Below, piece by piece: positions 43,102 through 51,916 of a stretch of DNA of 53,537 nt; within the stretch, counting starts at the first letter, position 1, and every line of letters starts with the position of its first letter. A model generated the notes under the pieces. The model saw nothing but the letters and a program-made list of their open reading frames with translations. It had not been told where the DNA came from and did not search any database. This DNA comes from SVEL01 sp045126215 (GTDB lineage Bacteria > Bacillota > Clostridia > Lachnospirales > Lachnospiraceae), in NCBI GenBank assembly GCA_045126215.1, contig JBGVOD010000008.1:1-53537 (forward strand). Direction: 5' to 3'. A program made the position numbers and the translations under genes.

Positions 43102-43170
43102 ATGATAAATTCATGGAAAACTTTATGGAAAAACGTTATGAAAAAAACTTTATGGAAAAACTTTTTATAA
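43102..43170 (+). CDS. 22-residue Trp-rich basic small ORF
   Basis: ATG 43102 follows AGGAG (43087-43091) by 10 nt. The peptide carries two near copies of KTLWKN plus an upstream SWK: 3 Trp and 6 Lys of 22 residues. The coding DNA is a 15-bp perfect repeat ACTTTATGGAAAAAC at 43120-43134 and 43147-43161. It ends 80 bp before the PurF-like gene. It could be a leader peptide, a small membrane-active peptide or chance; see findings. Confidence 0.35.
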   Translation: MINSWKTLWKNVMKKTLWKNFL

Positions 43171-43249
43171 AAAAGTATGGAATTATTCTTATGTATACTG
43201 TAAAATAAATTAATGGTTTTAAAATATATCTATATACGGAGGAAAAACA

Positions 43250-44656
43250 GTGGGCGGATTTTTTGGAGTTGCTTCAAAGGACGATTGCGTGTTTGATTTG
43301 TTCTTTGGCATTGATTATCATTCACATTTAGGAACTAGAAGAGGCGGCATGGTTGTATATGGTGAAAATGGATTTGATCGTTCAATCCATAATATTGAAA
43401 ATGCTCCGTTTAGAACAAAATTCGATAAAGATATGCAGAATATGTCAGGTGGTCTTGGTATTGGCTGTATTTCAGATTATGAGCCACAGCCACTCTTGGT
43501 ACGTTCACACCATGGCACATATGCACTTACAACTGTTAGTAAGATAAATAATGATGAAGAGCTTACAAAGATGCTCTTTGATAATGGTCATTCACATTTT
43601 CTTGAGATGAGTGGCGGCGATATTAACGCAACAGAACTTGTTGCAGCACTTATTAATCAGAAGGATAACCTTATAGAAGGTATTCAGTATGCTCTTGAAA
43701 CAGTAGATGGTTCGTTATCAATTTTATTAATGAATCAGAACGGTATATATGCAGCAAGAGACAAGATGGGTAGAACACCTATTGTTATCGGTAAAAAAGA
43801 TGGAGCTTTCTGTGCTTCCTTTGAAGATTTTGCGTACAAGAACTTGGGATACAAGACATATAAAGAGCTTGGTCCAGGTGAAATAGTTGTTATTAATCCA
43901 ACGAATTGTGTAACACTTGTAAATCCAGGCAAGGATATGAAGATTTGTACATTCCTTTGGGTATATTATGGATATCCTGCAAGTTCATATGAAGGAATCA
44001 GCGTTGAACAGATGCGTTATAATTGTGGTGCAAAGATGGCACAGAGAGATAATGTAAAGCCTGATATTGTTGCAGGTGTTCCGGATTCTGGTACTGCACA
44101 TGCAGTAGGATATGCAAATGAGTCGGGAATTCCATTCTCGAGACCATTTATCAAATATACACCTACATGGCCACGTTCATTTATGCCAACAATTCAGAGT
44201 CAGAGAAATCTTATTGCAAAGATGAAATTACTTGCAGTAGAAGATTTAATTAAGGATAAGAGTCTTCTTCTTATTGATGATTCAATTGTTAGAGGAACAC
44301 AGCTTAGAGAAACAACAGAATTCTTATATCAGAGTGGTGCAAAAGAGGTTCATATCAGACCAGCCTGTCCTCCGCTTGTATACGGTTGTAAATATCTTAA
44401 TTTCTCAAGATCATCGTCAGAGATGGATTTGATTACAAGAAGAGTTATCGAACGTCTTGAAAATGGAAATGTAACAGATGAAATTTTACAGGAATATACA
44501 AATCCTGATTCGGAAAAATACGAGAAGATGGTAGATGAAATCTGTAAGGAACTTCATTTCACATCATTGAGATTTAACAGACTTGATGATATGCTTGATG
44601 CAGTTGGAATTGATAAATGCAAGCTTTGTACTTACTGTTGGGATGGAAGAGAATAG
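43250..44656 (+). CDS. Amidophosphoribosyltransferase-like protein lacking the catalytic cysteine
   Basis: 468 residues, GTG start 7 nt after GGAGG. Layout as PurF: N-terminal Ntn glutaminase-like domain and C-terminal phosphoribosyltransferase domain with the PRPP loop LLLIDDSIVRGTQLRET. True PurF begins MCGI with Cys1 as nucleophile; here it reads MGGFFGVAS, so glutamine hydrolysis should be lost. GTRRGGMVVYG is kept. The C-terminus ends CKLCTYCWDGRE, a Cys cluster. Not in a purine operon. It may use ammonia, sense PRPP, or do something else. Confidence 0.88.
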   Translation: MGGFFGVASKDDCVFDLFFGIDYHSHLGTRRGGMVVYGENGFDRSIHNIENAPFRTKFDKDMQNMSGGLGIGCISDYEPQPLLVRSHHGTYALTTVSKINNDEELTKMLFDNGHSHFLEMSGGDINATELVAALINQKDNLIEGIQYALETVDGSLSILLMNQNGIYAARDKMGRTPIVIGKKDGAFCASFEDFAYKNLGYKTYKELGPGEIVVINPTNCVTLVNPGKDMKICTFLWVYYGYPASSYEGISVEQMRYNCGAKMAQRDNVKPDIVAGVPDSGTAHAVGYANESGIPFSRPFIKYTPTWPRSFMPTIQSQRNLIAKMKLLAVEDLIKDKSLLLIDDSIVRGTQLRETTEFLYQSGAKEVHIRPACPPLVYGCKYLNFSRSSSEMDLITRRVIERLENGNVTDEILQEYTNPDSEKYEKMVDEICKELHFTSLRFNRLDDMLDAVGIDKCKLCTYCWDGRE

Positions 44657-44658
44657 GT

Positions 44659-44919
44659 ATGAATGAAATATATGAATTAATCGAGCAAAAGATTAAAGAG
44701 TCAGGATATCCTAGACAAATCGATGGAAGAGATGTATATGATGATATATGCGAACAGATTGAAGATAAAGAAAATGGTGAGTATATATTGCTTTCTAAGT
44801 TCGAAGATGATGTAACCTTTGAATATCATATAACAGTAATGGAAGATGATTTTAATCTTGGCCTTCTTGTTATGAAAACACCTGAAGGTGAATATAAAGT
44901 AGACTTTGACAATTTGTAA
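44659..44919 (+). CDS. Small acidic protein paired with the PurF-like gene, unknown
   Basis: 86 residues, begins 2 nt after the PurF-like stop (TAGGTATG), so the two are likely translated together. Mixed alpha/beta, very acidic C-terminal half with EYILLSKFEDD and a YKVDFDNL end; recalls DUF1292-like small proteins in composition only. No function assigned. Confidence 0.7.
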   Translation: MNEIYELIEQKIKESGYPRQIDGRDVYDDICEQIEDKENGEYILLSKFEDDVTFEYHITVMEDDFNLGLLVMKTPEGEYKVDFDNL

Positions 44920-44957
44920 AACTAAAAGAAGAAAATTGAGTTTAATTTGATTTTTCT

Positions 44958-44993
44958 AAGGAGTTTGAGTATGTACTTGAACTCCTTTTTACG
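44958..44993 (+). terminator. Terminator after the PurF-like pair
   Basis: AAGGAGTT (44958-44965) / AACTCCTT (44980-44987), inner pairing through GAGTA/TACTT, followed by TTT. Confidence 0.7.
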
Positions 44994-45035
44994 TTATAAT
45001 TTTAATTATCTTTTTTTATACTAGGAGGAAGTAAG

Positions 45036-45086
45036 ATGCTTGGGAAAGATGTAATATATAATGGTCAAGTATTATTTGCTAAGTAA
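45036..45086 (+). other. 16-codon open frame with strong ribosome binding site
   Basis: AGGAGGAAGTAAG precedes ATG 45036; reads MLGKDVIYNGQVLFAK then stops. The strong Shine-Dalgarno suggests a real start whose gene has been truncated, or a leader. The 150 bp up to the next gene otherwise look non-coding. Confidence 0.3.
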
Positions 45087-45144
45087 ATAGAGAATCAAAT
45101 GAGATACTTTGTGATAATAAAATATTAAAGCGAGGTTTTATTAA

Positions 45145-45411
45145 GTGAAATTAAGGGATTGGAATAAAAAAACATTACCATTCAAAATCTTAACAATATT
45201 TGGAATAATTATTTCTATAACTGTTATAGTCTTATCTCTTCTTCAAATATTTAACATATGGGATAAGGCAATTAATGTTTTTGAACCACTATTAGGAGTG
45301 TTAATGATAATTCAAGCGATCGAAAATTGGAAAACTCATAAAGCACTAGCGTATTATTCGTTATTTGTAGCATTTTTTATATTTGTTGTAGCAATTATTA
45401 TTTTATACTAA
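45145..45411 (+). CDS. DUF3953-like three-span membrane protein
   Basis: 88 residues, GTG start with weak GCGAGG. Hydrophobic segments at about 14-35, 45-60 and 70-88. The middle FEPLLGVLMIIQAIENWKTHK fits the small DUF3953 family of Firmicute membrane proteins. Role unknown. Confidence 0.6.
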   Translation: MKLRDWNKKTLPFKILTIFGIIISITVIVLSLLQIFNIWDKAINVFEPLLGVLMIIQAIENWKTHKALAYYSLFVAFFIFVVAIIILY

Positions 45412-45470
45412 TTTTATCGACTAGGATACATATTGTGGTGTAAAACAGTAATATAAGGGGGTTGATTATT

Positions 45471-45713
45471 ATGATGACAGCAAAGGTTTTTGAGAATGGA
45501 AGAAGTCAAGCAGTAAGACTTCCTAAAGAATGTAGATTTAATACAGATGAAGTAGCAGTAAATCGAATTGGTGATATAGTTTTACTGATGCCAAAAACAA
45601 ATAAATGGAGTTCATTTATGCAGGCAATAGATACGTTAATCAGATTGCGGATAGGACTTGCAAAGGTAAATCCCCATGAGGATGTTATACTTTTTTCTTG
45701 TAGTGATAAATAA
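45471..45713 (+). CDS. Orphan VapB-like AbrB-fold antitoxin
   Basis: 80 residues. TAKVFENGRSQAVRLPKECRF is the swapped-hairpin AbrB DNA-binding fold of VapB antitoxins. In a normal VapB the C-terminal 30 residues are acidic and bind the VapC PIN toxin; here residues 58-80 read LIRLRIGLAKVNPHEDVIL and no vapC follows. ATG 45471 follows AGGGGG by 9 nt. It is probably a remnant or solitary regulator. Confidence 0.65.
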   Translation: MMTAKVFENGRSQAVRLPKECRFNTDEVAVNRIGDIVLLMPKTNKWSSFMQAIDTLIRLRIGLAKVNPHEDVILFSCSDK

Positions 45714-45762
45714 TTCGTGGTATAATTTCAAAGGAATTTTTTATTTTACGGAGGAAATATTT

Positions 45763-46365
45763 ATGTACATAACATGTTTAGATTTAGAAGGCGTATTAGT
45801 ACCTGAAATATGGATTGCTTTTGCAGAGGCAAGTGGAATTCCAGAACTTAAGAAGACTACAAGGGACGAACCAGATTACGATAAACTTATGAAGTGGAGA
45901 CTTGGCATATTAAAGGAACACGGTCTTGGATTAAAAGAAATTCAGGAAACAATTGCAAAGATTGATCCTATTCCGGGAGCAAAGGAATTCCTCGATGAGC
46001 TTCGTTCATTCTGTCAGGTTATTATTATTAGTGATACATTTGCACAGTTTGCAACACCACTTATGAAGAAACTTGGTTGGCCAACAATTTTCTGTAATTC
46101 TCTTGAAGTTGCAGAAAATGGAGAAATCACAGGATTCAAGATGCGTTGTGAACAGTCAAAACTTACAACAGTTAAGGCTTTGCAGTCAATAGGATATGAT
46201 ACAATTGCAAGTGGTGACAGCTACAATGACCTTGGAATGATTAAGGCAAGTAAAGCAGGTTTCTTATTCAAGAGTACAGACAAGATTAAAGCTGATAATC
46301 CTGAATTAGAAGCATTTGAAACATATGATGAACTTATGGCTGCAATTAAAAAAGCTATGAAATAA
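45763..46365 (+). CDS. thrH: ThrH: phosphoserine phosphatase / homoserine phosphotransferase
   Basis: 200 residues, HAD fold. ThrH signature CLDLEGVLVPEIWI (nucleophile Asp7, with E where most HADs have D), SDTFAQF, and GDSYNDLGMI (motif IV). Can dephosphorylate phosphoserine or transfer its phosphate to homoserine, linking serine and threonine synthesis. ATG 45763 after GGAGG; an upstream in-frame extension overlaps the antitoxin gene and is rejected. Confidence 0.9.
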   Translation: MYITCLDLEGVLVPEIWIAFAEASGIPELKKTTRDEPDYDKLMKWRLGILKEHGLGLKEIQETIAKIDPIPGAKEFLDELRSFCQVIIISDTFAQFATPLMKKLGWPTIFCNSLEVAENGEITGFKMRCEQSKLTTVKALQSIGYDTIASGDSYNDLGMIKASKAGFLFKSTDKIKADNPELEAFETYDELMAAIKKAMK

Positions 46366-46450
46366 TTTATAGTTACATTAAATTTTAATTTAGTATTTAA
46401 GTATAAAATAATTGTTTGGGAAATATTTTAGTACTTTTAATAATTGTGTA

Positions 46451-46476
46451 TGGACCTATAGATAACTATAGGTCCA
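46451..46476 (+). terminator. Perfect hairpin between thrH and the FKBP gene
   Basis: TGGACCTATAG (46451-46461) / CTATAGGTCCA (46466-46476), 11 bp, loop ATAA. Followed by CACTTGGTTTTATT, so the T-run is late and termination may be partial. Confidence 0.55.
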
Positions 46477-46507
46477 CACTTGGTTTTATTCAATATGGTG
46501 ATAATAT

Positions 46508-47023
46508 ATGAAAAAAGAAAATAAAGAACTGGCGAGACAGAGAAAAGCAAAGGAATTAAAGAAGCAGAAGACAATGGCTATTGCCAAAAATCTTATATCA
46601 GTAGGATTATCATTGGCAGCAATTGCATTGATTTTTGTGCTTTTATTTGTAAAAGAAGTTAATTCTGAAAATAATACTGACCAAGCAGGAGCAACAAATG
46701 GAACAACATTACCTACAACTACAGCTACGGTTTATTCAAATGATAAAAACAGAGAGATAAAGCTTGGAGATAAGGTAAATATTGATTATGTTGGCTCAGT
46801 GGATGGAGTTGAGTTTTCAGGTGGAAATACAAGAGGTAATGGAGCAGATTTGATTATTGGCTCACATATGTATATTGATGATTTTGAGGAGCAGCTTATT
46901 GGACATAAAGCTGGAGATGAAGTAGATGTTGAAGTTACATTTCCAGAAGTCTACAAGAATAATCCGGATCTTGCAGGGAAGGATGCTTTGTTTAAGGTTA
47001 CAATAAATGGAATATATGAATAA
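46508..47023 (+). CDS. Membrane-anchored FKBP-type peptidyl-prolyl isomerase
   Basis: 171 residues. Basic N-terminus (RQRKAKELKKQK), membrane span at about 30-50, Thr-rich linker, then an FKBP domain: KLGDKVNIDYVGSVDGVEFSGG and LIIGSHMYIDDFEEQLIGHKAGDEVDVEVTFPE. Only the first half of the longer SlyD/FKBP fold is present, as in extracytoplasmic FKBPs of Lachnospiraceae. The catalytic domain should lie outside the membrane and help secreted proteins fold. Confidence 0.85.
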   Translation: MKKENKELARQRKAKELKKQKTMAIAKNLISVGLSLAAIALIFVLLFVKEVNSENNTDQAGATNGTTLPTTTATVYSNDKNREIKLGDKVNIDYVGSVDGVEFSGGNTRGNGADLIIGSHMYIDDFEEQLIGHKAGDEVDVEVTFPEVYKNNPDLAGKDALFKVTINGIYE

Positions 47024-47046
47024 AATACAGGAAAATGGTGGAGAGA

Positions 47047-47700
47047 ATGGATAATTGGACAGTTTCACAGGCGTATTTTATGTGTGTGACAGAAATAGAA
47101 GGTGATATCTTAAAGTGGGATATGAAGAAAGCAGTAAGCCTGATTGTTGCTGAAATATATGATTTGTATGAAACAAAGAATATTAATATAAATGGTGATA
47201 AATTCAGTATACTTGAGAATATACCAAAAGATAAGGAATATATGATGCCTTTATTTTCGTACATAAGCCAGAATGGTGTAAATGATATAAAAAAGGTTGT
47301 TGAACACTATGTTTGTAGCGCAGATGGAACAGAGTTTTTAAATATAGTAAATGCTATGGGAGAATATCTTAGCAAGGCACGAGAGATGAAGATTAAGAAC
47401 GTCGGATTCTTTAAAAAGAAGAAGCTGTTTATTCCTATGAAGAGCTGTCTGGATGATATCGTAATTAAGTTTAGTGATATTGTCTTTTCAAATACCATTA
47501 TGAGCGAATATGATGTACTACTAACGACTTTGTTAAATGAAAATATAAGTATTGAATCATATTTTTATTATACAAAGTGGCCAGAAGCAAAGGAAATAAT
47601 AGAAAAGACTATGCAATTCCCTAGAGCAAAAAAGGTGAAAGAGATATTTAGATATATTGATGAGAAGATGGCATTTAGTAAAAGCTTTTTAAACAATTAA
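47047..47700 (+). CDS. Unknown cytoplasmic protein, GPP34-like size
   Basis: 217 residues, no signal or membrane span. Reads TVSQAYFMCVTEIEGDILKWDMKKAVSLIVAEIYDL then a basic middle FFKKKKLFIPMK and a helical C-terminus. The opening pattern is loosely like GPP34-type proteins, but I do not assign it. The start is ATG 47047 or 47035; GGTGGAGAG between them favours the later one. Gap to the FKBP gene is about 20 bp. Confidence 0.65.
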   Translation: MDNWTVSQAYFMCVTEIEGDILKWDMKKAVSLIVAEIYDLYETKNININGDKFSILENIPKDKEYMMPLFSYISQNGVNDIKKVVEHYVCSADGTEFLNIVNAMGEYLSKAREMKIKNVGFFKKKKLFIPMKSCLDDIVIKFSDIVFSNTIMSEYDVLLTTLLNENISIESYFYYTKWPEAKEIIEKTMQFPRAKKVKEIFRYIDEKMAFSKSFLNN

Positions 47701-47750
47701 GAAGAAGGTCTTTATTAATCAACACACTACAATAGACAAGGAGAAGAGTA

Positions 47751-49256
47751 ATGGCAGAGATTATATCAAGCATTAATTCACGGATTAATGATGTTGTTTG
47801 GGGGATACCGGCGTTAATATTACTGCTTGGAACGGGTGTATTAATGACTGTGATGACAAAGGGATTCCAGTTCACGCATTTTGGACATGCAATGAAAGAA
47901 ACTGTAGGTAGTATGTTCAAAAAGAAAGATATATTAAAGAATAATGATAGCAAATCTATTTCACAGTTTCAGGCGCTATGTACAGCTTTATCGGCAACAA
48001 TTGGTACCGGTAATATTGCAGGTATTGCTATTGCAATTACAATGGGTGGAACCGGAGCGGTATTCTGGATGTGGATTGCAGCATTGTTTGGAATGATGAC
48101 AAACTATTCCGAAAATGTGCTTGGTATATATTTTAGAAGAAGAAACCAAAAAGGAGAATGGTGTGGCGGCGCAATGTACTATCTTAGCAGTGGCGTTGGT
48201 AGTAAGAAGGGCTGTAAGAATATCGGAAAGATTTTGGCTGTATTATTCTCAATATTTGCAATCTTTGCATCTTTCGGTATTGGAAATATGGGACAGGTTG
48301 CATCTATAAAGGATAGTATTACAAATGTTATATCTATTTCAGATGATCCAAAGATAAATGGATTGGTGATCGGTATAGTAGTTGCAGCAGTTGCAGCATT
48401 AGTAATCATCGGTGGACTGACTCGTATTGCAAAGGCAAACGAAAGAATCGTTCCATTTATGGCAGGATTTTATATTGTTGGAAGCTTAAGTATTATTATT
48501 ATGAATTCTGATATGATTATTCCGGCATTTTCATCAATATTCAGACATGCCTTTACTGCACCTGCGGTATTTGGCGGAACAACAGGTGCATTTATTAAAC
48601 AGGCTATTACATGGGGATTTAAGAGAGGTGTGTTCTCCAATGAGGCAGGACTTGGCTCTTCAGTAATGGTTCATTCGGCATCAAATGTAAAAGAACCTGT
48701 TACACAGGGACTTTGGGGAATTTTTGAAGTATTCTTTGATACAATTATAGTATGTACACTTACAGCATTATTGATACTTACAACAGGTGTTGTTGATCTT
48801 GAAACAGGTGCTTCTATCAGTGGTAGTGGTAAGCTTGCACTTGCAACTGAAGCATTTACAAATGCTTTTGGTTCATTTGGTGGTGTATTTGTTGCTATTG
48901 CGGTTACATTATTTGCATTCTCAACCGTTCTTGGCTGGAGCTACTATGGAACAAAAGCTTGGGAATATCTCTTTGGAACAAAGTCAATTATGTTTTATAA
49001 GATTATATTCATAGGCGTAATTATTGCAGGTTCTGTTCTTGAAGTAGATTTGGTTATTGATTTATCAGATACATTTAATGGACTTATGGCTATTCCAAAC
49101 CTTATTGGTGTCATTGCACTGTCTGGAACAGTTATGGCTATTACAAAGAATTATAAGAAACGTAAGATGAAGAAAGAAACTGATATAAAGCCAATGCTGT
49201 CTTTCTTCGAAGATATTCAGAAAGAGCAGGAAGAAGCTCTTAAGAATCAAGAGTAG
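47751..49256 (+). CDS. Sodium:alanine (AGCS) symporter
   Basis: 501 residues, about 11 spans. AGCS family signature CTALSATIGTGNIAGIAIAITMGGTGAVFWMW near residue 78, and GVFSNEAGLGSSVMVHS, a second conserved motif. Imports alanine or glycine with Na+. RBS AAGGAG. Convergent with agrA. Confidence 0.93.
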   Translation: MAEIISSINSRINDVVWGIPALILLLGTGVLMTVMTKGFQFTHFGHAMKETVGSMFKKKDILKNNDSKSISQFQALCTALSATIGTGNIAGIAIAITMGGTGAVFWMWIAALFGMMTNYSENVLGIYFRRRNQKGEWCGGAMYYLSSGVGSKKGCKNIGKILAVLFSIFAIFASFGIGNMGQVASIKDSITNVISISDDPKINGLVIGIVVAAVAALVIIGGLTRIAKANERIVPFMAGFYIVGSLSIIIMNSDMIIPAFSSIFRHAFTAPAVFGGTTGAFIKQAITWGFKRGVFSNEAGLGSSVMVHSASNVKEPVTQGLWGIFEVFFDTIIVCTLTALLILTTGVVDLETGASISGSGKLALATEAFTNAFGSFGGVFVAIAVTLFAFSTVLGWSYYGTKAWEYLFGTKSIMFYKIIFIGVIIAGSVLEVDLVIDLSDTFNGLMAIPNLIGVIALSGTVMAITKNYKKRKMKKETDIKPMLSFFEDIQKEQEEALKNQE

Positions 49257-49283
49257 GATAGTGTATAAAATATTCTACAGATA

Positions 49284-50003
49284 TCAAAGAAGTATGTCGC
49301 TACATTTCTTTAAGAAATCAGAATGAAACGTTCTTGATAGAGGCAAAATAGTGCGATTACTATCGTTTAGCGCAATTGTCGTGCCATTTGCACTATGGAG
49401 ATATTTTAAATTAATAATAGTTGAATTATTTATTCTTGTAAATTGGTCACTTTTCTTAGTGACCAATTCTTCAAGTTTTTTTAGATTAAGTTGAACCATA
49501 ATAGGTCCTGTCAGGGTATGGATTACCGAAGAACGATATTTACCCTCAATATATACTATTTCATTTAATGATAAATTATATATATTTTTTGATACAGAAA
49601 AAGTTAGATTTTTTCTAGAAGAAGAATATAGTCTTATAGCTTCAGAAACTTTCGAATTTAGTAAATCATAGTCAATAGGTTTATTAATATAAGCAAAAGG
49701 ATGAACATCTACAATAGGTCCGGGATTTGTTGTATATGAAGTTATATAGAAGATGATTGAATTAGTATACCTAGGCATTAATCGCAGAGCCTTTCCTGTT
49801 TCAATACCACCAAGCTTTGACATGGATAAATCAAGAAAGATAAAATCGAATAAGACATCATATTCATTTATATATTTTATTAGTTCTTCGCCATCTTTAA
49901 AAAAGTCAATACTGTCTATATAATCTAAAAAGTTCTTTTTTAAAAAACCATTAATTTCATCCAAAAATGATTTTTCATCATCACAGAGTGCAATCTTTAT
50001 CAT
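49284..50003 (-). CDS. agrA: AgrA-like LytTR response regulator
   Basis: 239 residues. Receiver with acidic pocket CDDE (8-10), phosphoacceptor Asp58 in FIFLDLSMSKLGG and Lys108 in INKP; LytTR DNA-binding domain from about 140 with LNEIVYIEGKYRSSVIHT and FTRINNSTIINLKYL. LytTR regulators bind pairs of 9-bp direct repeats. Last gene of the agr operon, 28 bp after agrC. A hairpin AAAGAA/TTCTTT (about 49288-49313) overlaps its end and may terminate it and the convergent symporter. Confidence 0.92.
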   Translation of the reverse strand: MIKIALCDDEKSFLDEINGFLKKNFLDYIDSIDFFKDGEELIKYINEYDVLFDFIFLDLSMSKLGGIETGKALRLMPRYTNSIIFYITSYTTNPGPIVDVHPFAYINKPIDYDLLNSKVSEAIRLYSSSRKNLTFSVSKNIYNLSLNEIVYIEGKYRSSVIHTLTGPIMVQLNLKKLEELVTKKSDQFTRINNSTIINLKYLHSANGTTIALNDSNRTILPLSRTFHSDFLKKCSDILL

Positions 50004-50031
50004 ATTAGTAAAACATCCTTTATATCATAAT

Positions 50032-51336
50032 CTATGTAGAGTGCATAATTGTAACAGTAGCAGTAAATATATTGTTTTTGCATTCTAATTCAAAAATACC
50101 ATTCAGCTTTGAAATGGTAGCATTAACACTAGACAATCCTATACCATGACCTCTATCTTTCTTCGAAGAGTGTATAGTAAAATTATTCTTAATTTCAATA
50201 GGTTCTTTAACATGATTTGAAATTTGTATTTTTAAAATTCCAAAATCATAAGATATATATACATATATTGTAGGCTCAACATCAGTATGAGTTGAAAGAT
50301 ATTCGATGGAGTTATCTAATAAGTTTCCAATAATAATACTTAAGTCATTGTATTCTAAATCTGTAGAATCAGCAATAGTAATATCTTTTTTTATGTCAAT
50401 ATTGAATCTTTCTGCCTGTGCACTTTTATATGTCAAAATAGTATTAATGACATCATCCGGAGTATTTATTATTATTTTTTTATTTGTATTATATTCGGAA
50501 ATCTCACAGTTAAGTTCATCTATAAGCTCATCATATTTTTTCTGTTTGGCGAGCGATATAAGTCCAATACATATATTTTTGCGGTCGTGATTAATTTTTT
50601 CTATTTTATTTAAATAGGCATCAGTTTCAAGTTCTTTGATGTGTTGACTTTCAATTTGCTTTTCCAGATTAATATTTGAAATCCTTATTTCATAATCTTT
50701 ACATTGTCTTTCAAAAAGATAATAAACAGATATATTTATAAATGCTATTGTGCCAAGATATAGACAGGTATTGAGATAGCTTATCTCAATACCATTAAAT
50801 ATCAACTTATATATGAAATACAACATATAGTTACTTGAAATAGAAAGAACAAGTATTATAGGCCAAAAGTGAGTGGTAGTTTTAGATATACTTAATCTGT
50901 TTCTTAATGCATATATGATATAACATGCCAGGAACAAAATAAATCTATCAAAATATAAAGCAATCAAATAATACAGATTGTTTGAGAATAATTCATCAAA
51001 AGTTGAAAATGGAGAAATATATAGCACTGCATAGGCTGTGAGTATTTCTGCTACAGATTCAAATACCATAAACAGAAGATTATATAAGAAATTCTTCATA
51101 ATTGAACGCTCATAGAACGCAGCAATAGAAATGTTAATTACTGTTCCTATCAATACGTTTACAAGACCTGGCAATTCGTTAAAATATGTAACGATTCCAA
51201 AGGTTATGCCTGATATATATGCCAAAATGCAAAATTTTGACTTAAAAGATTTCTTAAATATTCCTACAAAATAGTAGTGTAAGCCAAAATAAAAAAGGAT
51301 TTCACCAATTGAATATATAAGAATTTTGTAATTCAT
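50032..51336 (-). CDS. agrC: AgrC-like GHKL sensor histidine kinase
   Basis: 434 residues. About six N-terminal membrane spans (to about 195) that should receive the peptide; a coiled linker; H-box EKINHDRKNICIGL (His about 251); N-box IIGNLLDNSIEYL; G-box GHGIGLSSVNATI. GHKL-type, without classical HAMP. RBS GAGGAG. Order D-B-C-A as in Clostridia. Confidence 0.92.
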   Translation of the reverse strand: MNYKILIYSIGEILFYFGLHYYFVGIFKKSFKSKFCILAYISGITFGIVTYFNELPGLVNVLIGTVINISIAAFYERSIMKNFLYNLLFMVFESVAEILTAYAVLYISPFSTFDELFSNNLYYLIALYFDRFILFLACYIIYALRNRLSISKTTTHFWPIILVLSISSNYMLYFIYKLIFNGIEISYLNTCLYLGTIAFINISVYYLFERQCKDYEIRISNINLEKQIESQHIKELETDAYLNKIEKINHDRKNICIGLISLAKQKKYDELIDELNCEISEYNTNKKIIINTPDDVINTILTYKSAQAERFNIDIKKDITIADSTDLEYNDLSIIIGNLLDNSIEYLSTHTDVEPTIYVYISYDFGILKIQISNHVKEPIEIKNNFTIHSSKKDRGHGIGLSSVNATISKLNGIFELECKNNIFTATVTIMHST

Positions 51337-51391
51337 ATATGCTCTCCTCTATTAAATATTGAAGATAGTTTCTCATAATCTGATAACAAAG

Positions 51392-51916
51392 TCAATCATT
51401 AGAAAATATAATACAAATTATACCTAGAAGACTACAATATATGAGCATTAACATAATAGGTTTTTCGCTGAAAAAATAACTGATAAAAAATAATACAATG
51501 TATATTGTCAGAATGATGAATGAATATATTAATAATTTTTTTTCGGTTGAAAAAGTTTTGATTAATAAAAAAAATAATAATATAAAAATCCAAATAAAAG
51601 AAAAAATAATGTCTATATTTAAAAATAAGAATTTTTTCGTGATAATTGAAGATAGTAGTATGATTATCTGTGAGAAAGCTTGACATATTAGTTCTTTTTT
51701 AAAATGAAATCCCCCTATTGTCTTTCTAAGGGGTACAAATAATAACAGAAAGACAATAGAAGTACACAATGTATCAAATATTGAAGAGATAACAAGAAGT
51801 AAAGATATGCTGATGATATTTGATACAATATTTTTTAAACCATATTCATAAATTTTGTAATCTTCTTTAACTATAATGTTATAATGAATTAGTTTATTGA
51901 TAACATATTTATACAT
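51392..51916 (-). CDS. agrB: AgrB-like peptide-processing membrane protease
   Basis: 174 residues, several spans. Family catalytic residues His71 and Cys78 are present in PLRKTIGGFHFKKELIC (H-x6-C; S. aureus AgrB uses His77 and Cys84). Processes AgrD at its C-terminal side and forms the thiolactone. The start overlaps the end of agrD by 8 bp. Confidence 0.9.
   Translation of the reverse strand: MYKYVINKLIHYNIIVKEDYKIYEYGLKNIVSNIISISLLLVISSIFDTLCTSIVFLLLFVPLRKTIGGFHFKKELICQAFSQIIILLSSIITKKFLFLNIDIIFSFIWIFILLFFLLIKTFSTEKKLLIYSFIILTIYIVLFFISYFFSEKPIMLMLIYCSLLGIICIIFSND

Noticed and set aside
51432..51686. Minus-strand frame overlapping agrB
   Set aside because: Out-of-frame shadow of agrB with no start signal.
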